DNA of 64,000 nucleotides from Polytrichum commune (Eukaryota; Streptophyta; Polytrichopsida; Polytrichales; Polytrichaceae): NCBI GenBank assembly GCA_950295325.1, contig OX485803.1, positions 7,130,001 to 7,194,000 of the forward strand, read 5' to 3'. Shown piece by piece: positions 54,165 to 64,000 of this stretch (position 1 is its first letter; each line of letters starts with the position of its first letter). The notes under the pieces were generated by a model. It saw only the letters and a program-made list of their open reading frames with translations, ran no database searches and was not told where the DNA came from. The position numbers and the translations under genes were made by a program.

Positions 54165-54520
54165 ACAATGGATGAAGGACAACGAAAGACAACGTCAAAG
54201 GGATGAATGACAACGTAGGACAACGCCAAATGGATGAATGACAGCGTAGGACGACGTCGAATGGATGAATGACAGCGTAGGACGACGTCGAATGGATGAA
54301 AGACAACATAAGACGACGTCGAATGGATAAATGACAACTTAAGACAACATCGAATTGGTGAATGACAGTGTAGGACGACGTCGAATTGATGAAAGACAGT
54401 GTAGGACGACGTCGAATGGATGAAAGACAACGTAAGACGGCGCCGAAGGGATGAATGATAACGTAGGACGACGTCGAATAGGAGAATGACAGCGTAGGAC
54501 GACGTTGGACGTAAAAGAAC
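54165..54520. repeat. 31-bp minisatellite, about eleven units
   Basis: Units of GGATGAATGACAGCGTAGGA followed by CGACGTCGAAT, with a period of 31 (starts at 54210, 54241, 54272 and so on). Unit-to-unit changes are few. Proline-poor, serine-rich frames on the minus strand are by-products. Confidence 0.93.
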
Positions 54521-55768
54521 AATGAAAAAATGATGATATCAAACGTATGAGATGTCGACCGGATGAAGGCGTAAACATAGGACAACAACGAACGGAGGAT
54601 GACGTCAACAGATGAGATGTCAAGCGGATGAAGGCCGTTGGATCAAATGGTTGGAAAATCAAGACCGTTGGATCTAGGGGTTTAGATAATGGCGGCTAGG
54701 GTAGTGGCGGCCGTAAAGGCCAACCGTTAGATATAGGTATGACTTGATCTACAGCCAAGAAGACTTGGTGGTTGGAAGGGGTAGTCACCCAAAGGGAGCG
54801 TGGGGGTTTTTATTCACTCTCTTATTCTAGTGGCTATGACTAGACTTCTCTCTCTTTCACTGACTCACTCTTGTGGTTAACACTAATCCTCTCTCTTCCC
54901 CATGTAGGTAGATGCAAATAATTGTTGAATGATAGAAAGGAGAATAATGGACAAAAATTATTTTTAAACCTTATGAATGTTGAATAAAAGGGTTTTTGAA
55001 CCCTATTGAAGAAAGATGTTATTGTCTAGTTGCATTAGCTTTTATATTCTAAGTTATTGGATTTATAAATTGTTACTTGATCTTTTATTTCAGTAGTGCT
55101 TACTTTAGTTTATACACTAGTTTATGTGTTAGTCTTTGCATTATTGTTAGATCAGTCATCTGCAATAATTTCTATCTTAGTCTCATGCATTACGTTATGT
55201 ATTGGAATCTGCATTAGTTTCCTGTATCAATCTCTTATAGTAAACTTATGTATTACATTCTACATTAGTCCACCGCATTAACCTTCTATATTAGTCCCCT
55301 GCATTAGATTCTACATTAGACTCTACATTAGTCTTATGCATCAGTCTTCTACAATATTATCATGCACTATGTTCGGTACTATTCATCTGCATTAGGTTTT
55401 ATATTAGACTTTGCGTTATTGTTATGCATTAGTCTTCTACATCAATATCCTACATTCGTACTATGTATTTATGTTTTGCATGTTATGTAGTAGTGTACTA
55501 CATGTCATGCAGTAATGTCTGTGTGTTATGCAGTAATGTTCTGCATGTCTGCGTGTTAATGTTTTGCATCAATCCTTTGTATCAGGCCCTACATTAGTTT
55601 TCTACATTATAGGAATCAAAAGATCATTGCTTGGAGGCACTAGAGTAGCACACCTATCCGGCCAATCTTGTGGGTTGTTACTTTGTTTGGAGTAACAATT
55701 GTCACTACATGGATGTTCTCTCTCCTCGCCGCATGTTTTTCACGATCACCACATTTCAAATTCCTTGA
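54521..55768. other. AT-rich; degenerate (CTACATTAGTC)n-like tract
   Basis: 55150-55620 repeats TGCATTAGT(C/T)TTCTACATTAG in irregular steps, and CATGT(T/C)ATGCAGTAATGT(T/C) near 55490-55545. No gene. Confidence 0.5.
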
Positions 55769-56131
55769 ATGGATTTTCATGCTCCACTAAATCCAGATGT
55801 CCATCCAACTTATAAGTTTGGAAAGACAATGCATTGTAATCTAGCAACACTAATGACAAAACACACAAATAAATGGGAGAGAGCTAGGTTGATGGACAAT
55901 TATTATGTGGTTGGAGTAATTGCCATTCCATATCTTGGATTTGAAATATTAGTCAACATTGTCTCCAAGGAGGATATTGCATATCGTGTTACAATTGGTG
56001 ATATACCGCAATGCACATGCCTTGACTTCACAAAAATGTCAACTCAATCTTTGGGAAGAAAAGGGAAATGGATGTATTGCAAACATCCTTATTATATGTT
56101 TAGATTTTTTGTGCAAAGTGGATTACAATAA
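55769..56131 (+). pseudogene. SWIM zinc-finger fragment of a MULE-type transposase
   Basis: 120 codons. The C-terminal half reads IGDIPQCTCLDFTKM, then KWMYCKHPYYMFRFF, a CxC...CxH SWIM finger as found near the C-terminus of MULE/FAR1-type transposases and their relatives. The DDE catalytic region is not present upstream. Probably a decayed end fragment. Confidence 0.65.
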
Positions 56132-58019
56132 TGACAAGTTCGTTCACGCTCCAAGTACTCCTATAATGAGGTCATGCGGCTACATGAACTTGTAGGTATG
56201 GTATTAGAAGGGTTGTATTCAACCGCATGTCTGACAATTTCCGTATGTGACATATATTAGTGTGGATTGTTATAATAAAAATCAACAATGGATTGATAAA
56301 TTTTTAGTTATCCATGGTGATAGGCTCCCTTCATTTTTTTTTTCTCCCAAAATGCATATACTTTATAATTTTTTTTTGACAAATACACATAACAAATTTA
56401 GAATGTGTACCCTAAAACCATGGTTATTTTCTACATTTGGTAGTTCTTTTACTACTCACTACTCATGTGTTACCGCTCAACGGACACTCTATTCACGCCG
56501 GCCCCTAAAAGGGACCGGAGTTTCTATCTATCTGTTACCGCTCACCGCTCATTGCTCATTGCTCATCACTCATGTCTTAGCTTCCCTCACTTCAACACCC
56601 ATGATGAACCCTTCCCAAGCTCACATGTCATAACATATTTCAAGACAAATATTAATTCCTATGGAGAACCAATGATCCCAGCAAAACTGAGAATTGTACC
56701 TAGAATGGAAAGTCCCGCCATTCAAATACTCTACATACACCACAAAAATATACCCATCGGAACAAGTGAATACATGCTACAAATGAACAACATTGCTAAC
56801 ACTCTACAAATATGCACAATGTACACAAAACCACACCACCTACACCACTGGACACCCAATAAATCGTAGCAAAAAATGATCAAAACTAACATATCCCCTT
56901 CCACCAAACAATCTAGTTCTAAAAAGCCCACCAATCTCCAATCTAGAATGGTGCCTACCTCTCAAATGCCCACCACAATTTTGTTATTACATGGATGTTA
57001 TTACAATATTTCAAACCACCTAAAGAAATAATGCGTGGACGTTGAAAATGTGAAAAAAAAAACCGGCATCTATAACCCCATCAAAAACCTAAAAAACCCT
57101 CTACAAAACATTATAGAAGCAAGAATGATGGCCATAGACCACACCCTTCAACTTCTTACCACCACATACCATAACAAACCAACCCATGTTTTCATAGATA
57201 AAGTATTATCAAACGATTTTGGGAAAAACCCCAGTTTTATAGACAAATAAAAGAATTCCCTTATAAATTCCAAGTGGGACAATATATGGGCTATGCCCGA
57301 AAATAGGTTTTCTTTGGTAGAAACTCTTACCCTTCATAAACATGCCCTATATGCAATTCACTTGATGTAGATATATGGCTAGATGTGCTACTTAATGCAA
57401 ACAACAACACATGCGTGCGCTAATAATTAGAAGGTACAACAAAGTTGTTTAGGAAATATAAAACTTCTAATATCTAATAAAATATCAAGACACTACACGC
57501 TTATGTATGCAAGAACATACAACAAATTTCCCTAAGAAAACACAATACCAACATGACTACAATCATGCACCTGTGGCTCCCAAAGATGCAAGTGCAATGC
57601 TAGGTTTAAACCATACATGCTATGCATCCAAGGCCACCCATACAACCACCCCTCCCCCACCACCACCAGAAACCCCTACATCATAACTCACAATATAATT
57701 CATAGAATATACATATTGTAGTGATAGATTTACTATAGAAACTCATAATACAAAAACTGCAAAATATCAACCACTTGTTAATAGCATTACAACAAGAGGA
57801 TGGACCATAGCCCCACTCATGGTCTTATTTGCAAGCGCAACGATCACCACCCACATTTCATCAATGAAAAACTTGTAAACTAAATTAATATTCCTCTACA
57901 CAAAAATCAAAAGTACATTTAAGGAAGGCAGTATGTTGCCAATTCTTTCTGCCTTCCTTAAATGTGCATCATACTTGGCAACATACTGCCAATTCTTTGC
58001 CAAAAGAGGGAATCTCGGC
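56132..58019. other. AT-rich, no recognisable gene
   Basis: Contains an ACCGCTCA/TTGCTCAT run near 56541-56570 and the interlocked inverted repeats at 57915-57991. Confidence 0.4.
57915..57991. repeat. two interlocked inverted repeats
   Basis: ACATTTAAGGAAGGCAG (57915-57931) pairs with 57949-57965. GGCAGTATGTTGCCA (57927-57941) pairs with 57977-57991. The order A-B-A'-B' allows only one of the two hairpins, or a pseudoknot. CAATTCTTT follows both B and B'. Confidence 0.88.
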
Positions 58020-58508
58020 CCACAGTAATCATTTTCTATGATACAATGCCTCTTTGATCAACCTTTGTGCAAGACACTTAAACGGTTTAGCTGCATCTAT
58101 TTCATCTTGAGGAGTGGTCTTCCGTGGATTATATGGCGCCAACAGAATGATCTGGTGTTTAATGATATGCAATGGCCTATTGAGAAAACACGTCAAGTCA
58201 TTTGGGACACCTTGCAGGATTATGGTAGGATTGAGTGGAAACGGATTGTCCTGGATTTGGAAAAGGCCCGGGGCGTTGCATACGAAGATGTCCTTAGCGA
58301 ATTTGATTTGACTTGGAGGGTCAAAGGTCTTATTATGACCCGGAGTAACTTGGTGATCACATGAAAGGTTAAGCTTCAGATGGGTATTATTTCTTAATTT
58401 CCCCTCGGTTTGCTTTGGTTCTCCCGAGGTGGTTGTATCTTGATTCTATTCCTGCAATTGATATTTCAATTTGTGCCCCCCCCCCCAAAAAAAAAAAAAA
58501 AAAAAAAG
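58020..58508 (+). pseudogene. LINE-type retrotransposon 3' end with poly(A)
   Basis: The frame at 58038-58364 includes ILRSGLPWIIWRQQNDLVFN, then WPIEKTRQVIWDTLQDYG. This is the tail that follows the reverse-transcriptase zinc-binding region in plant LINEs. About 120 bp of 3' UTR lead to a C-run and a poly(A) tract ending near 58507. The reverse transcriptase itself is missing, as expected for a 5'-truncated insertion. Target duplication not found. Confidence 0.7.
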
Positions 58509-58509
58509 A

Positions 58510-59197
58510 AAAAGACTTGACAACCTATTCTTTTTTCGACTTTAAAGCACTCTACATGAAAAGTGAATAATAGTTATGACAGGGTTATAGCAAGATTACT
58601 AAATTGGGTAACCCAACAATCCTGCCAACCATACAAAAACATGATTGTTGGCGTGAAAACAATAACGACGGCGGTGTGGGAACAAGTAGTGTTTGTTTCT
58701 TAGTCCAATTTTGACCCTACCGTACAACAATCTTTGGAGCACTTACCTAGTGGACAATGGACCATTCCTTCTCCCCATGGGCCCAAGTAACGAATGGCTC
58801 CGATTCTATGATTCCTTGTGCAACGAGTGGCTGTGATTCTATGAGTGAACACATGACATCCTCGTGGTGTCATACTTTTAAAATGCAATGATTGATGTAG
58901 ACCGTCTTTTGTGCTCTCAAGGTGAACGTTCATGAGGTTCTTCACAATTGCGAATTCAATTGCATAACTCACTTATACACACTCGAGGTTGTCTGGATCT
59001 TCACTTCTTCTACTTGTCGCAAACATCCATAACAACCCCTCGGCACTTGCAATTAGGTGTTTTATATACAACTCAATGGTTTGCATGTGGATACCAAAGG
59101 GGACTACTTCTCACATGAGACATTAGCACTTGTCCCATAGCCATGGTCCGTAAGTCTGTTCGGGTCCACAAATGAGCTCACAGTTATGGTCAAAGTG

Positions 59198-59230
<33 letters not shown>

Positions 59231-62200
59231 ATTAGTTGTTCTCTCAAATGATGAAGTGTCCTAATACGTGATGGAGTTATCATGAAGGCCATGTAGTTCA
59301 GCCTAGGAAGCCCTTCCACTAGAATATAAATCACGAGAGGGAAAATCACGAAAGAGGAAATTAGGGCAAGTGTAATTCCAAATATTTTTTGTAAAGAGGC
59401 TTGGGCATACACAATTACACCTTTCATACCTGCGGTTTACCATTGGAAATTACTCATTGGCTACTATGATTTTGTAATAATATCATTATTTTTACTTGGA
59501 TAATATAAATAGATAGTATGCACATTAAGAATGTAATATACCTTACTCGATAAAAATGGTACTTTTTAACAAATAAACTAGCACCGCATAACTTCAAACA
59601 ATCAACCATAATAAAAGGTGTACGTATGATATGAGAGAGAGAGAGAGAGAGAGGTGCTAATGCTCATTAATCAACTTTTGATAGAGGACCCAACTTTTGA
59701 TAGGAACTTGTCAAAAACATAGGATCGAAAGACCTTGTCAAGTCCATTCAATTTGAAAAACTTGGCATGCGTGCCGCATTGAATAATGTCTTTACGCACA
59801 ATACAATATCGAAACAACAGTTGACACATTTAGCATGGGTAGATGAACTTTGTGTGTTTTTAATGTGCAATTTTTATTAGACTTTTGATGAGTTTATGAT
59901 TCAAGCCATGTGACTCGATGGTGCCCAAGAACAACGTGGATGGAATGGGTGGCAGATTGCCTTAAATATTAGACAAGTTCCATGAAAATTTCACCCAATG
60001 TACAGTACAAGGATCATGCGGCCTTACCATTGGGTGTCCTTCCATTATATGCTAAATGTATGAAATACAAAATGTTAGATTCTACATCCATATTCGTATT
60101 TTTGTAGCCTTCTTAGTGGAAGAAGGCAAGAAGGACTTGTTGCATACGAGGTTCATTAATCGAGAGTGTCATTTGTATAAATGTAACATCTTTATCATTT
60201 ACATACAAAGAACATGATGTTTATGATTGTCACTAGAGTTTTTTGGCACTGTCATCCAATGGATGCATGTTATGTTATATTTCATGCATTCGTACAGTCA
60301 CTTGTACCTAAATTCGTCATTCAAAAAAAATCATCCATTGTCATATGTCTAACGAACGCGATTTCGAATGTGTTCCCTAGAGCTCAGTTTAAGATCACAT
60401 AATGGTAATAGGCTAGGATATCATAACATTCATCAATGATATGTTAACATATGACTCCTCCGGTTTTGTGGTTGACTCATCTTAATTGTGTCTTGTTGCG
60501 CTAAAATTGGGATCTTTGAAGCTAATTCTAGAGGCTACATATTGTTTTTCAAGATGTTTTTGTTGGATGAATGGAGTTAATTTTGTTTGCAACAACTCTC
60601 TCTTCTGTGAAAGAGAACCTTAGGGTGGCTCTACACTAAGGTCCAAGACCAAAGAGACTTTGAATTGAGTGAACTTACTAGTCGAGAGCAAAGTCCTAGA
60701 CCCAAGGAATTTATACCATTGTGCAGTTCAAATGTGTGAAAATGGAAGTGGTGATAATTTTGGCATCAATTTCCTGCCAATTCTTGGCGGTCACCATTGA
60801 AGAAAATACTCTTCCTAGTTTGAAAAACTAAATCTTTTAGCTTGGCTCCAATTTGAGGTCCGGATTTGAGGTCTATTGGCCCTTAAATTTCATAGGGGCT
60901 CAGTGAATGACATAAATACATATGTTCTACGAGCCTCACCAAGTTTTAAAAATCATTTTGCAAAACAATTCGGGGGTTTTAAATTGTATTTAGTACATTT
61001 TCTCATGTCAAACATAAACTAGAAACACACTCATATGTGACATTCATCATCAAAATATGAAGTACGTACTTGTATCCAAGGCCACTCAAGTTGCATATTT
61101 GAACTTGGATCTTCAATGAGATTAAGGTTTTCCACCATTTCAGCAATGCACTAGAAAAATAAGTTTATTTTAGTTAGGGTGTCTTTGACACAATTAGCTA
61201 TGAGTAGCCCAAATACACGTTTTTGTACATGAAGAGGGCCTCTCAAACACTAAACTCTTTATCACCTTTGAGTCCATTCCAATGAACTTGGAACTTTCAT
61301 ACCACCCTTGATCTCAAAGACAATTGAGCCCACTATCACCAACATAATTTATGATCAATCACTTGTATGCGGAGAAAAAATGTCTTTGTTTCAATGGTTC
61401 AAAGAAGAATTAACATTCGCAAACATGAATTTCTCAAGTTGTGGCACTCAATATAATGTATTCAATATTTAGATGATGGTGTAGACAAGGAGCCCCAATT
61501 AAAAAAAAAATTATATACATTTAGAATAAATATAATTGAGAATTTGAACTTCCAAAGTTGTAGTTCATATGCCTACTCTAGAGGTTGTCAAAGTTTAATG
61601 GCCATATGATAAGTGGTTGCTCACAATGAGCTCGAATGCCATTATTGAAGCATGTTTAGTTTGGGGTGTTGCCCACACTCTAAACATGGTTGGTCTTTAC
61701 AATGCGCATCACCCATGAGAAGAAAACTTGCTTCCTCAATCAAGTATGAGTGACCTTCTACAAACTTCAATATTACTTCGGATCCACGGGGGGATCACAC
61801 CCTCTTACATTTTGTAACCACGTGCGATAATGGGGTATTTAATGGGGGGATATTTATGCATCTCTCAATATTTTTTTCCTCCCTATTTGTAGATATAAAG
61901 CTACTTTGACATATTTTTTAGCACCATATATTTATTTATAATTATTTAGAGAGGCTATTTTTTGGCATCATATTTTTTTTCATAAATCGTACAAGTACCA
62001 AATAGTGGACGGAATACTATAGCATTGCAAAATCGACTATGTTAGCAACAAACATTCCATACCTTCCATCTTGTCATTCAATCGGTTTTAATTAGTTATA
62101 CCAATGCTAAACCATTCAAAACACAACCAATAGCACTTGAATACTAAATAGAAGGTTACCAATAAACATGGAGATAAAAAAATGTTCAAGCTAACATAAA

Positions 62201-63170
62201 CAAGTTGTAAACGCGGATAGAACAAAACAAGAAATACAATCAATTATCACAAGACATGAAAATTTGCACAACTATTTACTCCAAAAATAGAAGATTACAT
62301 TAAAATGAAAGAAAGCTAAATACAAAAATTGAAATCATTTATTTTAATTGTGTTCACAAACACATTCAACCTTGTATCAAATATTTATAATGTGGAGGGT
62401 TAAGATAAAACTATGCACCCTCTAATATATGTTAAGGTACATGTCAATATCCTCTACAATCTCATGATAAGACTAAAAAATTTGAAAAGGTTTAACACCA
62501 ATGATGACGAATAATTAAAACTAATTATTGGCATGAGACGGGCAACCTTCAAAGTCCCCAACCACTCCAACACGTCTTCTTCCAAAGCAAAGGGCAATCC
62601 TCCGAGTCTACCATGGTGAGGTTGCCAAATGTTGTAGCACACCAATCAATTATCTACAAAAGATTGTTATAACAAAAGCACAATTAATAGAATGTTGGCA
62701 TATTAGACACTACTAGCAAGACAAGTAAGAGCAACAACAAAAACTGATGAAGAATGAACCATAAGCCAACTTTAATTCTCATAATTTCATGGCTTGAAAA
62801 TTAGGTTTAGATTTAGAGGATTAAAGATGCTCAATCAAAAATCTATTCAAAACCAAATAACAAGAAAATGTGCAAATTTAAGTTTTAGGAGTACATAGTA
62901 CCTAACTTCCTTCAAATTTGGATTAAGAGTTAACTCATCATCTTCATGCATTTGAAAAAACGAATACATGCTTATCACTTCAACCATCCAATGCTCATTA
63001 ATAAATGACATCTTTGAATGAAGCAAGAAAATTTTATATATGAGATAACACCTACCAAATTAGAAAACATTTTCTACAACAATTATTCATAATTTGTACA
63101 CTAGAAAAGAAAATTATTTATTTTGTGGTATGAATATGGGGTCACAACCAATATCCTACATCGCTATCAA
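58510..63170. other. long AT-rich stretch without recognisable gene
   Basis: Holds (CT)n at 59200-59226, (GA)n at 59634-59653 and short frames with no domain. Nothing else can be supported. Confidence 0.4.
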
Positions 63171-63172
63171 TT

Positions 63173-63700
63173 TCACGTAAATTTCTCAACAAACTCATTC
63201 AAGGAATTCTTATCAACTGGATCAAGATCAAAGACATCCCTCTCTACATCAAATGACATAGTCATTGTGCAAATTATGCTATCTACATCAACCCAAATAG
63301 AATCCAAGTGGTTAGAATTGAATTTGAAATGTCCATGGACTTTTCTAAAATAAATAAGATAGACCATAAAACCAGTTTTGGCAATACTTGTTTATTTACC
63401 TTTGTTCACCTCCCGATTGAGACGGTCAATGGGATGCCTGCAACTTTCCCACTTTGTACCTACCTTCCGTCTCATTTTTTGGACTCATCATATATACCAC
63501 GTGCCTTGGTTAACTCCATTGAGGACACATATAGGTTGCAGATTTTTGGAAGGTCTTTCCTTAGTCCTCTTAACAACCGATTTAACTGTAGATGAGATAA
63601 TTGTCATATTGCTCTGCATAAAATACACTCCACAATCTATCCCAAGACCTAACATTCTCTCTGTAGAAGATGAAGCATTGATGTAATCATCAATATCTTA
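63173..63700 (-). pseudogene. broken paralogue of the 42026-42607 ORF
   Basis: Reading the minus strand: GLGIDCGVYFMQ, ISSTVKSVVKRTKERPSK, VLNGVNQGTWYI followed by two TGA stops where the other copy has WVGR, then VQKMRR and, after a further stop and shift, SIWVDVDSIICTMTMSF with VFDLDPVDKNSLNEFV. The blocks and their order match the copy at 42026-42607. Clearly dead. Confidence 0.7.
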
Positions 63701-64000
63701 TCTTTTTACGCTTACATTCAGGTCTTGTAACTCTTCATCTTTGTACATCCTACATTTAGGAGGGCGTTGGAAATCAATAGTTTGACGTAAAAAATTGATA
63801 ATAAAAGGGGAAAATCAAAGAGGTGGAGTTTGAAATCGATTCTTACTGCACGATAGCGGAGCAAGCTGAATCTTCGATGCTTGTGAAACACCTTGTATGA
63901 ATACTATGGAGCAAAGAAGAAAGCTCCAAAAAATATGTTTTACCTACCGCTTTCACGCCACTATGCTTGCCCAAACCCTAAACAAGCCCAAGGGCCATTG
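63701..64000. other. window end, no gene
   Basis: AT-rich with no supported feature. Confidence 0.4.

Noticed and set aside
54165-54520. CRISPR-like look of regular 31-bp units
   Set aside because: Units are contiguous, with no unique spacers, and the genome is eukaryotic.
54142-54662. Long Ser/Arg-rich frames on the minus strand
   Set aside because: By-product of the 31-bp minisatellite; the period is not a multiple of three, so frames only drift through it.
59104-59427. Frame with a hydrophobic segment and an RE-repeat
   Set aside because: The RE-repeat is only the (CT)n microsatellite, and the rest shows no family resemblance.

Overview
The window reads as nuclear DNA of a streptophyte, most likely a land plant. 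Genes have GT-AG introns. The repeats belong to plant-type superfamilies: hAT, PIF/Harbinger, CACTA-like, Mutator/SWIM, Ty1-copia and a non-LTR remnant. A CHAT-domain gene and a DWG-type kinase would suit a non-seed lineage (bryophyte, lycophyte, fern or charophyte alga), but I cannot fix the species. There are no bacterial operons, rRNA genes or CRISPR arrays.

Layout. 0-5.5 kb: a hypothetical ORF, then a minus-strand protein kinase whose last 51 codons are cut off by an 1113-bp hAT-type element with an 8-bp target duplication; the element carries a G-rich minisatellite, and a partial second copy lies just upstream of the kinase. 5.8-23 kb: almost pure transposon. It is dominated by about two dozen copies of a roughly 230-bp hAT-type MITE studded with AACCGGTT palindromes, with many nested insertions, plus a 1253-bp hAT element coding for a transposase C-terminus, its internal-deletion derivative and several other terminal-inverted-repeat elements. 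22.8-26 kb: a 276-bp-arm palindrome split by a Tourist-like MITE, then a PIF/Harbinger transposase with one in-frame stop and a remnant of its Myb-like partner.

26-36 kb is the host-gene island. It holds a TPR-like exon with a 340-bp tandem duplication. Next is an eight-exon gene for a 1233-residue CHAT-domain protein with an intact His/Cys dyad. Head to head with it, 936 bp away, is a two-exon gene for a 360-residue protein whose layout and C-terminal strands resemble gasdermin-type pore-forming effectors. A CHAT protease beside a gasdermin-like gene is known from bacteria and fungi; in a plant-like genome it would be the most notable finding here, but the effector's identity is inference.

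36-64 kb: decayed repeats. A Ty1-copia polyprotein is interrupted by two related, oppositely oriented solo-LTR-like insertions with perfect 5-bp target duplications. There are also two paralogous transposon-associated ORFs 21 kb apart, a MULE SWIM fragment, a LINE 3' end with poly(A), minisatellites, and long AT-rich stretches with no recognisable gene.
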